Positions 25,719 through 36,113 are shown, numbered from the stretch's first letter. The stretch: 44,934 nucleotides of DNA from Clostridia bacterium (GCA_017465155.1 JAFTWV010000039.1:1-44934); one strand, 5' to 3'. Program-made: numbers and translations. Notes: generated by a model from the letters alone, not told the origin.

Positions 25719-26597
25719 TTAGCCAAAGCGGATGGATAGTTTGCTGAAAAAGTCCTCCAGAACATAACGGCTGTCGATGGTGTGATATACAAGAATCTGC
25801 CGATGAGGGAGCTCCTTGACATAGGCGGTTTCAGCGTCGATGAGCCATGCGTTCTGCATGCGGTTTTCACCGCAGCCGGGATGGAGTACCACACCTACGG
25901 AAGGGTTGTCGCCCAAAGACCAGCTTTCCCCTGCTGTCCATCCGGCAGAAGGCGTCTGGTTGTATTCGTCCATCTGGCGCAGCAAATATGCGCCGATCTT
26001 GCCGCAGCGGGCGACCTTGTGCTGAAGTTCTGCCAGCCCCACCCGCATCATCCCATAGGCACTGATGGGAATCTGCCAGACGGGTACACTGGTTTCGCCG
26101 AGGATGTGATTGACGGCGTTGTGATCGTTGCCCCAGTTGAACTCGCGGAAGGCCCATGCGTCCTTTCCGTAAGAGCGGCCGCCGATGGTCACGACGGTCA
26201 GCCGGTCAGCGATATCCGGCGCAGCAGCCAGTGCGGCGGCCATGGTAGTCATCGCGCCCATGCACAGCACGAACAGCGGATGCGAATCCTCTTTGCGGGC
26301 CTCAGCGATGATATAATGTGCACCTTCAGATATTTCACCCTCCACGCGGGGCCAGACCTGTCCATGCAGCACGGGCACGGAGGAGTGCATCAGGGATGTC
26401 ACCTGCCGGGCTGCATCGCAGCTCTTTTCCATGGAGCCGGGCTGAGCGAAATGCTCTGCAATGATGGCTTTTACGTCCATCTTGGGAGAAAGAAGCGCAT
26501 GAGCGATGGCAAAGGGATCGTCTGCCTCGCAGGCTGCGTCGGTGGAAACGATCACGCGCACACGCTTGTTGTCAGTTACAGAAAACTGATAGGGCAT
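25719..26597 (-). CDS. Nucleoside hydrolase-like protein
   Basis: 292 residues. The second of two adjacent ATGs (26597) is best placed relative to AAGGAGG. The N-terminus RVIVSTDAACEADDPFAIAHAL fits the Asp-rich calcium-binding opening of inosine-uridine nucleoside hydrolases (DTDxxxDD pattern, here with Ser and extra residues). PLFVLCMGAMTTMAAAL and LTVVTIGGRS also match. It probably cleaves an N-glycosidic bond of a nucleoside or related compound. The motif is divergent, so substrate and activity are uncertain. A hairpin with a T-run lies directly upstream of its ribosome binding site. Confidence 0.75.
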   Translation of the reverse strand: MPYQFSVTDNKRVRVIVSTDAACEADDPFAIAHALLSPKMDVKAIIAEHFAQPGSMEKSCDAARQVTSLMHSSVPVLHGQVWPRVEGEISEGAHYIIAEARKEDSHPLFVLCMGAMTTMAAALAAAPDIADRLTVVTIGGRSYGKDAWAFREFNWGNDHNAVNHILGETSVPVWQIPISAYGMMRVGLAELQHKVARCGKIGAYLLRQMDEYNQTPSAGWTAGESWSLGDNPSVGVVLHPGCGENRMQNAWLIDAETAYVKELPHRQILVYHTIDSRYVLEDFFSKLSIRFG

Positions 26598-26615
26598 CAT
26601 GTCCTCCTTATATAG

Positions 26616-26643
26616 AAAACCCCGGCAGGGCTGACCGCCGGGG
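26616..26643 (-). terminator. Hairpin with T-run between the secreted-protein gene and the nucleoside hydrolase gene
   Basis: Stem CCCCGGC/GCCGGGG followed by TTTT on the minus strand. It ends about six bases before the ribosome binding site of the next gene, so it could act as an intra-operon attenuator. Confidence 0.7.
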
Positions 26644-26662
26644 CAAATGTGCAATATGTATA

Positions 26663-27361
26663 TCAGGGTTCCATTGCTGCGGAATCCGGCTCTGGCGTGG
26701 CGGTGGGGAACACCTCCAGATGGGTGTAGTTGTCGTTGGAGAAGTAGCCCTCGTACATGTTGTCCGCTGCTTCCGGCGCGGGGGTGGTGGGAACGATGAA
26801 GGCGGCGCCTTCACTGCCGGGGCGGGCAAAGATGAGCGTCATCTGCAGCCAGCTGCGTCCGTCGCTGTACTGATCGGGATAGTAGGCAAAATATGCGCGG
26901 GGCTGTGCACCCTGCAGCTCCTCCACGGCCTCCTCAAAGGAGGTGTATACGTCTCTGCTGGCGATGGCGGCATAGCTGCCGGTGACCTGCATTGCCTGCT
27001 CCATGGAGGTTGCGGCAGGACTCGCTGCATAAAGGCAGGCAGCGGCAATCTTCGTGAAGCGCTCCGGGCTGGTCACGCGCAGCTGAAGGGAATACAGCCC
27101 ATCCTCCGACAGCACGAAGTACATCTCGACATTCTCCGGCACGTCCGCTCCGTCCATGCCGAGACTGGCGAAGGTGCTGTACAGCTCGTACATCATGTCG
27201 ATCTGGCTTTCGCCAAGGCTCGTCAGCGCCGCGTTGGCTGCATCGACGAAGGTCTGCAGGCTGTGCTGTCCGTTGTTGACGGCAGCGGGCCATTCGATTT
27301 CTGCCAGCGCACAGGCGGTCATCATCAGTAAGGCGAGCAGCAGGGCTGCGATTTTTTTCAT
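26663..27361 (-). CDS. Small secreted protein of unknown function
   Basis: 232 residues with a signal peptide (MKKIAALLLALLMMTACALA). Cleavage after ALA at 20 is likely; the nearby Cys has only a poor lipobox. The rest is a soluble alpha/beta domain with a segment SLQLRVTSPERFTKIAAACL and a Pro/Ala-rich tail. I do not recognise the family. It lies 15 bases after the cytidylate kinase-like gene and is probably co-transcribed with it. Confidence 0.7.
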   Translation of the reverse strand: MKKIAALLLALLMMTACALAEIEWPAAVNNGQHSLQTFVDAANAALTSLGESQIDMMYELYSTFASLGMDGADVPENVEMYFVLSEDGLYSLQLRVTSPERFTKIAAACLYAASPAATSMEQAMQVTGSYAAIASRDVYTSFEEAVEELQGAQPRAYFAYYPDQYSDGRSWLQMTLIFARPGSEGAAFIVPTTPAPEAADNMYEGYFSNDNYTHLEVFPTATPEPDSAAMEP

Positions 27362-27376
27362 CAGGCTTACCTCGGT

Positions 27377-28012
27377 TTACTTTGCGTTCTTCGCTTCGCG
27401 CAGCTCAAGGAACTTTGCGATCAGCTCTGCCGCGCCTTCAACACCCAGTACGCCCGTATCTACACACAGGTCGTAGTTGTTGACGTCGCCCCAGGTAGCA
27501 GTGGCGTAGTAGTTGTAATAGGAAGCACGCTGGCGATCGGCCTTGCGGATGCGCTCCTCGGCCTTGTGTTCCTCTACGCCGTAGTACTTCACGGCGCGTT
27601 CGATCTTGCTGGGCATATCTGCCTTGACGAACACGCTCACTGCATTGGGATCATCCCGCAGCACATAATCGGCGCAGCGGCCTACGATGACGCAGGGGCC
27701 CTCACCCGCCAGCTTGCGGATGGCGTCGAACTGGGCAAGGAAGATCTTGTGGTTCAGCGGCATGTCCATATAGAACGAGCCCGTGTCCACGTGATGCTGC
27801 ATGCCCGTCACAAGGCTGAAAAGCAGCGAACGGGTCGGCTTTTCATCATGATCCTCAAAAATCTCCTCGCAGATGCCGCTCTGCTTTGCGGCCTCGGACA
27901 GCAGCTCCTTATCATAGAAGGGGATCCCCAGCTTTTCAGCCAGCAGACGGCCCACATAACGTCCGCCCGAACCAAACTGTCTGCCGATGGTAATCACGCA
28001 ATTGGTTGCCAT
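27377..28012 (-). CDS. Cytidylate kinase-like family protein
   Basis: 211 residues of the Cytidylate_kin2 type (PF13189), common in Clostridia. The P-loop-like IGRQFGSGGRYVGRLLAEKL opens the protein; FYDKELL and VIVGRCADYVL (about 109-119) and the lid-region RIRKADRQRASYYNYY follow. Members may phosphorylate CMP or another small substrate; the true substrate is not established. It has a good AAGGAGGG site and a well-formed promoter, divergent from guaB. Confidence 0.9.
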   Translation of the reverse strand: MATNCVITIGRQFGSGGRYVGRLLAEKLGIPFYDKELLSEAAKQSGICEEIFEDHDEKPTRSLLFSLVTGMQHHVDTGSFYMDMPLNHKIFLAQFDAIRKLAGEGPCVIVGRCADYVLRDDPNAVSVFVKADMPSKIERAVKYYGVEEHKAEERIRKADRQRASYYNYYATATWGDVNNYDLCVDTGVLGVEGAAELIAKFLELREAKNAK

Positions 28013-28074
28013 ATAAAAGCCCTCCTTCGATCAGCAGCGGCATAAACGCCGCGCAATGTATCTTCTACATGCAC

Positions 28075-28103
28075 AGTATAACATACATTTCGCCCGTCGG
28101 CAA
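28075..28103 (-). promoter_or_regulatory. Promoter for the cytidylate kinase-like gene
   Basis: Minus-strand TTGCCG (28098-28103) and TATACT (28075-28080), 17-base spacer, about 63 bases before the start codon. Confidence 0.65.
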
Positions 28104-28206
28104 CGATTTTTATGAAACTGATGGAAAAAGCGGCCGGAAAGGCGGCCGGAATGGCGAATTGTTTGTATACTTACCAGATTTGGGAGAAATTTAGTCGTGC
28201 ATGCCA

Positions 28207-29740
<1,534 letters not shown>

Positions 29741-29750
29741 GCAACATAAC

Positions 29751-29786
29751 AAGCCTCCGACCCTTGGAAGGGTCGGAGGCTTTTCG
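29751..29786 (+). terminator. Terminator of guaB, possibly bidirectional
   Basis: A perfect 15-bp stem (arm AAGCCTCCGACCCTT) with a tiny loop, then TTCGT. It may also serve the convergent ABC-2 operon ending at 29820. Confidence 0.8.
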
Positions 29787-29819
29787 TATGCAGCGGTTCA
29801 TCCGGTTCTTTACAGAAAG

Positions 29820-31322
29820 TCAGGGAGAATTCAGATCAAGCCGGAATCCGTCTTTGATGAGGTAGAAGGCGCTGTGGCCGTCGACGGTGACTGCATCGTG
29901 CATTGCATCGAAAGCGGAAAGCGCGACGGTATGCACCGCGCCGCTGACGTCGGTGAAGGTGTAGATGGTATGCGGGTCGGCGGTCAGTGCATGGTTCTCT
30001 GGCAGCAGACCAGAAACGGACACCATCATCAGCTGGCTGTAAGCGGCTTCAAAGGCAGCATAATCGAAGGGATTGCCGTTCTTCGTGCAGCTTGTGTCAT
30101 AGACGATGCTGCCGTCTGCATTGTATACCAGATCGTTGTTCTCTGCAACCTGCTCGGTGCGGATAATCTGATAGGTGTCGGTCATGTCGCCGGATGTGAT
30201 GGTCAGGGAGTCCAGGTTCCCCAGCGCTGTCAGCAGGGGATAACGGCTCATCGTGGCGCGCAGATCGATGTCCATGAATACGCCCATGGTGAAATGGCTG
30301 CTCAGATAGATGCTGTCCTCATGGAGCACATAGTCAATCATATCGCTCTGCTCGCCGCCGATGATGAAGGTACACGTGCTTTCAGGATATTCCTGTGTGA
30401 CCAGCGCACCGTCTAAGTTCGTGTTGCCAATGGTTCCGGCTGCCATATGCAGTTCAATGGTCAGCCGGGGCGTATCAAAGCCGCAGGCAGTGAGGTTTTC
30501 TGTTGTGGCCGGGCCGACGTATGCGCCGAGCCGCAGGTTGGCAGCGTTGCTGAGCAGATTGCTGATGGCAGTGGCGTCGGCTGGGTAGGCGTAGGGGTGC
30601 GTGATGTGCCAACGGTCGAGGGCGTCGCTGTTGGTGATGGCGCCCTCAAGGGTCCACTGCGCATGAATAGCGCCGTCGCTGCTCTTGAGGGTGATCCGAT
30701 CGATGCGTGCTTTGTGGATGGTTGGCTGCGTCACATCCCGCAGGGAGTCACGGCTGATGGACAGGGCTTCTGTCATGCCGCGGCTGAAGGCAAACAGGCG
30801 GTCATCACCGTCTATCATCATGTAATACCATGCGCTGGTGTGTGCAGCGACATTGCCGATGCGCAGGGTGATACGCTGTCCGTCTGCATAGACGATCTCT
30901 GCGATCAGGCGGGGATCATCCAGACCGTAGTCAGAAAGGTGATGGGCATATTCGGCCGGATCATCGGACAGTACCTGCTCACAGATGAGGATGCTGGCTG
31001 CATCCATGAGCTCGGCTGTCGTGGCCTCGGAGAGGGTGAAGCCGTTTTCGCCCATCAGAACGAACAGGCCGTCTGCGTTTTGCTGCACCGTCCAGGGCTG
31101 CTCATTGCGACGGGTGATGGTCATTGTGACAACATCCTCCGGCGCGTATTCGCACAGGGTGAGACTGGCGGCGGGCGCTGCGGCAGATGTATCTTCCTGC
31201 GGCGGCTGATTCAGGCGGCGGCTCGCCAGCAGCAGCGCTGCAAGCAATATGGCAGCGGCCAGCAGTAGCAGCAGGCGGCCGTGGCGCGGTGCGCGGCGCG
31301 TTCTTTTTTGTACGGTCTGCAT
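29820..31322 (-). CDS. DUF4340-family protein of an ABC-2 system
   Basis: 500 residues: a basic N-terminus, one membrane helix (about 15-35) and a large extracytoplasmic region built of repeated beta-rich units. The pattern VVTMTITRRNEQPWTVQQ early on, and DRLFAFSRGMTEALSISRDSLRDV later, fits the DUF4340 family, which accompanies GldG-like proteins. It starts two bases after the stop of the GldG-like gene and is the last gene of the operon. Its role in the transporter complex is unknown. Confidence 0.82.
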   Translation of the reverse strand: MQTVQKRTRRAPRHGRLLLLLAAAILLAALLLASRRLNQPPQEDTSAAAPAASLTLCEYAPEDVVTMTITRRNEQPWTVQQNADGLFVLMGENGFTLSEATTAELMDAASILICEQVLSDDPAEYAHHLSDYGLDDPRLIAEIVYADGQRITLRIGNVAAHTSAWYYMMIDGDDRLFAFSRGMTEALSISRDSLRDVTQPTIHKARIDRITLKSSDGAIHAQWTLEGAITNSDALDRWHITHPYAYPADATAISNLLSNAANLRLGAYVGPATTENLTACGFDTPRLTIELHMAAGTIGNTNLDGALVTQEYPESTCTFIIGGEQSDMIDYVLHEDSIYLSSHFTMGVFMDIDLRATMSRYPLLTALGNLDSLTITSGDMTDTYQIIRTEQVAENNDLVYNADGSIVYDTSCTKNGNPFDYAAFEAAYSQLMMVSVSGLLPENHALTADPHTIYTFTDVSGAVHTVALSAFDAMHDAVTVDGHSAFYLIKDGFRLDLNSP

Positions 31323-31324
31323 GG

Positions 31325-32788
31325 TTACAGATGCCTCCGGGGATACAGGATCAGCAGCGCTGCGGCCAGAACCGCCAGCGGAAGTGCCACCAGCATGATA
31401 CTGCCCATGGTAACGGATTCAGCTGACAGCTGGGGACGAATTGCTGCGCGGGCCATGATGCCCAGATTGCTGGCAGAGCTGTCCAGCAGGTAATCCATCA
31501 TCCGGATGATGAATTCCTGCGAGTGGGTCATGGCATGGAAGTAGTCGCTGGTCAGGAGCGTTGTGGAGCCGAGCATGATTGCGCGGCTGACGTCTCCCGA
31601 GGGCGAGAAGCGACGGGCCTGCAGAGCCAGCGCAAAGGGGCCGGTCAGGTCGCCCTCCTGCTTTTCAAGGGATGTAGAGGTCGTGGAAAGCCCGCGCAGG
31701 TAGGATTTTTCACCGGACACCAGCATCGGCTCAACGGTCAGGGTGTTGTCCGTGGTTTCAGGAATTTCAAAGGCGCGGGCGGTGGACATCAGCAGGGTAT
31801 TTGCGCCGTTCAGCAGCAGGTCGAGGGTTACATCTGTGGCGTACATGTCCGGCAGCAGGATGGTACGATTACCTTCATAGTAGGTGTCCGGCTCCTCGCG
31901 GGATGCCACGACGACTCCCTCCAGCGGCAGGAAGCCATAGGAGCGCAGCAGCGCTGTATAGTTGGGCATGCTGACCAGAGGATCGCTGTAATCGCAGGCA
32001 AACAGGATGCTGCCGCCCTGTGCCGTGAAGTCGGTGATTTCCGTCAGCTCGCTGTCCGTCAGGTCACGCACGGGCGCAAGGAACATGACCAGATCCTCTG
32101 CGTTCAGTTCGATGGAGGAAAGCGGCGCATACCGCACGTCGTAGTGATTGTTCATCAGCAGGCTGGACAGAACGGCGCTGGTGTTCGCGTCCAACTCATC
32201 GTGGCCTTGAATCACATAGACCACGGGAATGGTCGCGCGGGTTACATAGTCAATGGCTGCGGTGATTTCGCTTTCGTAGGTGTAGTTGGCGGAGGTAAAG
32301 CTGCCTGTTTCGTAATCAACGGTCAGGCTGACGAAGTTTTCCGGCGACAGCACACGGAAGCGATCCGTAGCCTCACAATAGACAATCAGGCTGTTGCTCG
32401 TGACGGCATTGTCAGAGGTATCGCCGCGGAACCGGGTCAGGAGCGTCGGATTGAGGCTTGCGGAGGTCTGCTCCCATGTCACCAGCGGAGAGGCGGCAGC
32501 GTAGCGATCAAGCAGCTCCATCAAGGGCAGATCTTCCTCATTGCGTTCAAACAGGGCATAAATGTGCACCGGATGAGGAAGCGCATCAAGAATGCGGGTG
32601 GTGGCTTCGCTGTGGGTGGTCAGGGCATTGAAGGAATAGTCTACGCGCCAGCCGTTGCGCTTTTCCAGTGTCGTGAACACCCCGTTGAGGGCGACCAGCA
32701 CCGCGAAAAACAGGCATACAAGCAGCGTTGATACGCTTCCATAGCGGAAGCGGGGGTTCTGCCAGAAGCGGAAATTTACTTTTTTCAT
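31325..32788 (-). CDS. GldG-like ABC transport auxiliary protein (PF09822 type)
   Basis: 487 residues with an N-terminal helix (about 18-38), a large extracytoplasmic alpha/beta region (about 45-450) and a C-terminal membrane helix (about 460-480). LPHPVHIYALFERNE, VVYVIQGHDE and a DLVMFLAPVRDLTDSELTEI stretch fit the GldG/ABC_transp_aux family. In Bacteroidota the family belongs to gliding motility; in Clostridia the role is unknown. Located two bases after the permease gene and coupled to the DUF4340 gene. Confidence 0.82.
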   Translation of the reverse strand: MKKVNFRFWQNPRFRYGSVSTLLVCLFFAVLVALNGVFTTLEKRNGWRVDYSFNALTTHSEATTRILDALPHPVHIYALFERNEEDLPLMELLDRYAAASPLVTWEQTSASLNPTLLTRFRGDTSDNAVTSNSLIVYCEATDRFRVLSPENFVSLTVDYETGSFTSANYTYESEITAAIDYVTRATIPVVYVIQGHDELDANTSAVLSSLLMNNHYDVRYAPLSSIELNAEDLVMFLAPVRDLTDSELTEITDFTAQGGSILFACDYSDPLVSMPNYTALLRSYGFLPLEGVVVASREEPDTYYEGNRTILLPDMYATDVTLDLLLNGANTLLMSTARAFEIPETTDNTLTVEPMLVSGEKSYLRGLSTTSTSLEKQEGDLTGPFALALQARRFSPSGDVSRAIMLGSTTLLTSDYFHAMTHSQEFIIRMMDYLLDSSASNLGIMARAAIRPQLSAESVTMGSIMLVALPLAVLAAALLILYPRRHL

Positions 32789-32790
32789 CC

Positions 32791-33501
32791 TCAGATCCCC
32801 CTGTATCGGCGGCTGTCCAGCACGTGGATGGTCAGCGCAAGGAATGCCGCGGCGAAGGAAAGGTCATACCCGATGCTTGCAAAGGAGAGCTGCCCCATCA
32901 GGAACGGCTCGCTCCGGGCATACAGGCTGAAAAAGGACAGAATGTCGCGGATGAACGAAACGCTGATGCTGCTCTCAAGCAGATCCAGCATCCATACGAC
33001 GAAGTTCGCTCCAAAGGCCATGACCGCTGCGGTTACCTGATTGGATGCACAGCCGGAGATGAACAGATCCAGTGCGATGAATGCGCAGCCCTGCAGGATG
33101 AAACCAAGGTAACCAACCAGCATTTCACCGGGGTATACCTGACCGTAGATGCCGACGATCAGCACAAACAGCAGCGTCAGCAGCACCGTAACAAGCATCA
33201 CAGTCACCGCAGACAGGTACTTGCCCATTACCATGCCGCCCAAAGAAACCGGGCTGGTCAGCAGCAGCTGATCTGTACGACGCTGCTTTTCCTCGGCCAG
33301 CAGCCGCATGGTCAGCACCGGACACAGAAGCATCCACAGGTAGCTCATCAGGCCGATGAAGGTCAGCAGATCTGAGGAGCGCTGCTGCATGATGGTCAGA
33401 TAAAACATGACGGAGGAGAGCGTCAGAAACACACCCATGAACACATAGCCCACAGGCGTGAAAAAATATCCCTGAAGCTCGCGCTTCCAGATGGACAGCA
33501 A
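32791..33501 (-). CDS. ABC-2 type permease (GldF-like)
   Basis: 236 residues with six hydrophobic helices and the opening IWKRELQGYFFTPVGYVFMG typical of GldF/NosY-like permeases, plus EEKQRRTDQLLLTSP in the cytoplasmic loop. No ATG lies near the start. A TTG at 33501 is chosen because GGGTGA lies six bases upstream; a TTG at 33507, directly after an in-frame stop, is the only other candidate. It pairs with the ATPase encoded upstream. Confidence 0.87.
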   Translation of the reverse strand: MLSIWKRELQGYFFTPVGYVFMGVFLTLSSVMFYLTIMQQRSSDLLTFIGLMSYLWMLLCPVLTMRLLAEEKQRRTDQLLLTSPVSLGGMVMGKYLSAVTVMLVTVLLTLLFVLIVGIYGQVYPGEMLVGYLGFILQGCAFIALDLFISGCASNQVTAAVMAFGANFVVWMLDLLESSISVSFIRDILSFFSLYARSEPFLMGQLSFASIGYDLSFAAAFLALTIHVLDSRRYRGI

Positions 33502-33538
33502 GATCAATCACCCAATTCTGTATGGATTGTGGATAAGT

Positions 33539-34480
33539 TTATTCGTCGGCAGACGTGGCGCGGAGGAATGCTTCCTCGAGGGTGTCGCGCTCCTGAACAA
33601 GCATGCGGAGGGGCGCATCCAGCCCGCACAGAAGCCGAAACAGCTGCGTCTGCGGATCAGGCGAGGCGTCGCGGGTGCAATCCAGCAGCACCTCGCTGAC
33701 GCCGGGCTGAATGCCGGGAAGCGCCTTGACCCGACGAACGCAGGACAGGGACTTGAGTGAGGGCAGCAGCTGCTTTTCATCAAGGGCGATGGAAGCACGA
33801 AGCCGCAGAGAATCGCCTGTATCTGTCAGGTCAGCCATATCTGCCTCGCGAATCATCCGCCCCTTGTGCAGGATGATGACGCGCTGGCACAGCTGCTGGA
33901 TTTCCGGCAGCAGATGGGAGGAAAAGATCACCGTATGCTTGCGGCCCAGCTCACGGATGAGCTGGCGGATTTCCACCACTTGCCGGGGATCAAGGCCGAC
34001 GGTGGGCTCATCCAGCACCAGCACCGGCGGATCGCCGCACAAGGCCTGCGCGATGCCCACGCGCTGACGGTAGCCCTTGGAGAGGTGGCCGATCAGCCTG
34101 CCGTGCACCTCCGTCAGGCCGCAGGTCTGCATGATGTCTGCGATATGCGCGGGGATAGCACGGCGATGTACCTCCTTCAATTCGCACACAAAGGCCAGAT
34201 AACTCTGGACGGTCATCTCGTCATACAGCGGCGGTTTTTCCGGAAGATAGCCGATGCGGCGCTTGCATTCGCGGGCCTGGGTCAGCATATCCATACCGTC
34301 TACCAGAATCTGACCAGATGTAGGCGGCAGATAACCGGTAAGCATATTGAGCGTGGTTGTTTTGCCTGCGCCATTTTGACCCAGCAGGCCGACGATCTGT
34401 CCCTTCGGCGCGTGAAAGGAAAGCTTGGATACGGCTTCCACAGCGCCGTAGCGCTTGGTAACCTGCTTGAGATCGATCAT
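33539..34480 (-). CDS. ABC-2 transporter ATP-binding protein (GldA-like)
   Basis: 313 residues. Walker A GQNGAGKTT, signature LSKGYRQRVGIAQAL, Walker B VLVLDEPTVGLD and FSSHLL are present. A C-terminal domain (about 225-313) follows, as in GldA/NosF-type ATPases. First gene of a four-gene operon with a permease, a GldG-like protein and a DUF4340 protein. A GGAGG site precedes the start. The exported or mechanically moved substrate is unknown. Confidence 0.92.
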   Translation of the reverse strand: MIDLKQVTKRYGAVEAVSKLSFHAPKGQIVGLLGQNGAGKTTTLNMLTGYLPPTSGQILVDGMDMLTQARECKRRIGYLPEKPPLYDEMTVQSYLAFVCELKEVHRRAIPAHIADIMQTCGLTEVHGRLIGHLSKGYRQRVGIAQALCGDPPVLVLDEPTVGLDPRQVVEIRQLIRELGRKHTVIFSSHLLPEIQQLCQRVIILHKGRMIREADMADLTDTGDSLRLRASIALDEKQLLPSLKSLSCVRRVKALPGIQPGVSEVLLDCTRDASPDPQTQLFRLLCGLDAPLRMLVQERDTLEEAFLRATSADE

Positions 34481-34541
34481 GGATGAACCTCCATGGCAGT
34501 TCCTGCCTCTCCCGAGACGGAAAGCCTATTCATACAGCTTC

Positions 34542-34550
34542 ATTATAGCA
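34542..34550 (-). promoter_or_regulatory. Extended -10 promoter for the ABC-2 operon
   Basis: Minus-strand TGCTATAAT is a consensus extended -10. No good -35 lies 17 bases upstream. Confidence 0.45.
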
Positions 34551-34601
34551 GAAAGGTGTGCACAATGCATGAACAAAGCGTAAAAATGCAGAAAGAATAT
34601 C

Positions 34602-34630
34602 AAAACGGCCGCACCGGGGACGGTACGGCC
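34602..34630 (-). terminator. Terminator of the degenerate-receiver regulator
   Basis: Stem GGCCGTACC/GGTGCGGCC with one wobble, then GTTTTG on the minus strand, 20 bases after the stop at 34650. Confidence 0.8.
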
Positions 34631-34649
34631 ATAACAGGAAGGACTGTGT

Positions 34650-35294
34650 TTATGCCATTTTGAGACGGTAGCCAAGCTTATAAACCGTTTCGATGCAAGA
34701 AGAGCCCAATTTACGTCGCAGACGCTGGATATGAACATCTACCGTACGTGTTTCGCCGATTCCCTGATAGCCCCAGGCGGTGCGCAAAAGCTCCTCCCGC
34801 GTGAGCGCTGCGTCAGGGGATTGCATCAGCGCATGAAGGAGCGCAAACTCCTGCGCGGTCAGTGTCAGCAGTTCGCCGTCAAGGGTGGCTTTGCGGGACT
34901 CGGTGTCCAGACGCAGAGAGCCGATTGTCAGCATCCGGGAGGTTTGCGTCAGCAGCTCAGCCACAGCGTGCTGCAGCTGGCAGGCGCTGAAGGGAGACAG
35001 CAGCACACCGCAGCTGCCCTGATACAGCGCGTGCAGATGCTGGACATTGCCTGCATCTGCGGTCACGAACAGCACGGGCCAGCCCTTTTCCTCCAGCAGG
35101 TGCAGCAGGCTGAAGCTGTCTGACCAGGGCAATCGCGCGTTCAGGACCGTCAGGACGCGCGTGCCGTGCTGAATGATGTCGAGGCCTTCGGCGACGGTCG
35201 TGACATTTTGACAGCTGTGTTCATCAAGCGTCAGTGCCTCGCTCATCCGGTGACCAGTATGCATATCGGGTTCAATAATCAGAATAGCAGCCAT
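34650..35294 (-). CDS. Orphan OmpR-family regulator with degenerate receiver
   Basis: 214 residues from the ATG at 35294 (GAGGTG nine bases upstream). The C-terminal winged-helix domain (about 115-213) is intact: LTAQEFALLHALM and RTVDVHIQRLRRKLG. The receiver domain keeps its fold pattern but has lost key residues: Asn52 (LNARLP) stands where the phosphorylated Asp should be, Ser100 (LLSPF) replaces the conserved Lys, and the acidic pair is reduced to EPD. It should not be controlled by ordinary phosphorylation. No kinase is adjacent; it is flanked by terminators, so it is an orphan. Such atypical regulators may act constitutively or respond to ligands. Confidence 0.9.
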   Translation of the reverse strand: MAAILIIEPDMHTGHRMSEALTLDEHSCQNVTTVAEGLDIIQHGTRVLTVLNARLPWSDSFSLLHLLEEKGWPVLFVTADAGNVQHLHALYQGSCGVLLSPFSACQLQHAVAELLTQTSRMLTIGSLRLDTESRKATLDGELLTLTAQEFALLHALMQSPDAALTREELLRTAWGYQGIGETRTVDVHIQRLRRKLGSSCIETVYKLGYRLKMA

Positions 35295-35455
35295 AGTAAT
35301 TCTCACCTCGTTGAACATAAGGCCAAATAAGGCAGCGGCGAATCGGGCATCCGGCAGGGGAGTCCGATGCGCCTGTGTTCTGTGCGCGCTTCACCATAAA
35401 AGACGATTGAGTATATTGTTTCGTTTCAACACAATGGAATTTCATGAATTGCATA

Positions 35456-35489
35456 CAAAAATGGAGGCTGGAAATTGTTCAGCCTCCAT
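35456..35489 (-). terminator. Terminator of the small membrane protein gene
   Basis: A perfect 10-bp stem ATGGAGGCTG/CAGCCTCCAT followed by a T-run on the minus strand. Confidence 0.85.
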
Positions 35490-35495
35490 AGGAGA

Positions 35496-35999
35496 TTATA
35501 CGCGCTCAACATCGGCTACGGTCAGGTCATGATGGACGATGCGGAGCATATCGCCTTCCTTGACGTCGGGGAAGGTCTTTTCGCTGTCAAAATAGAACAG
35601 GCGGTCATAGGGACGTCCCTTGGCGTCGAAATCGGCGCAGGTCAATGCGCGGTAGCTGACGCCGTCTACGACGCTCACATCCTCGGAAAGTGCCACGAAG
35701 GGCAGCTCAGCCTCGCGTACACGCCCGTGCAGAACATTGCGCAGATGCTTGCGATAGCAGCTGACAGGCTTGATAAACAGATCATAACCGGCGATCAGAA
35801 CCACGCCTGCTGCGATGGTTGCAGCATTGGCCAGCACCTCGCTGCGCACGATCAGCGCATAGACCAGTATGGCTGCCATGACTGCGCAGGGGATCAGGAG
35901 AATCAGCCAGCGCTTTTTCTGCTGACCGATAATGGCAGTCAGATCCTCTTCCTTGTACAGGGTGTTGATACGCTCGTCAGCGCGGAATACAGTGTCCAT
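35496..35999 (-). CDS. Small membrane protein of unknown function
   Basis: 167 residues from the ATG at 35999; in-frame ATGs further upstream exist but overlap the promoter region. Two membrane helices (about 32-52 and 60-78) are followed by a cytoplasmic C-terminal domain of about 85 residues with short beta strands (VSVVDGVSYRALTCADFD, PYDRLFYFD). It is not a family I recognise. The gene has its own promoter and terminator and is divergent from the acyltransferase gene. Confidence 0.75.
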   Translation of the reverse strand: MDTVFRADERINTLYKEEDLTAIIGQQKKRWLILLIPCAVMAAILVYALIVRSEVLANAATIAAGVVLIAGYDLFIKPVSCYRKHLRNVLHGRVREAELPFVALSEDVSVVDGVSYRALTCADFDAKGRPYDRLFYFDSEKTFPDVKEGDMLRIVHHDLTVADVERV

Positions 36000-36039
36000 T
36001 GGTGTACGCCCCTTTTCTGTCGGTCTGGATGTCATATCT

Positions 36040-36068
36040 ATCATACGCCAGCAATATGAATTATGCAA
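36040..36068 (-). promoter_or_regulatory. Promoter for the small membrane protein gene
   Basis: Minus-strand TTGCAT (36063-36068) and TATGAT (36040-36045), 17-base spacer. Confidence 0.6.
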
Positions 36069-36113
36069 GAACAAAGTTGAAGAAATCCGGGAGAAGGTTC
36101 AAGAATTATTGAG

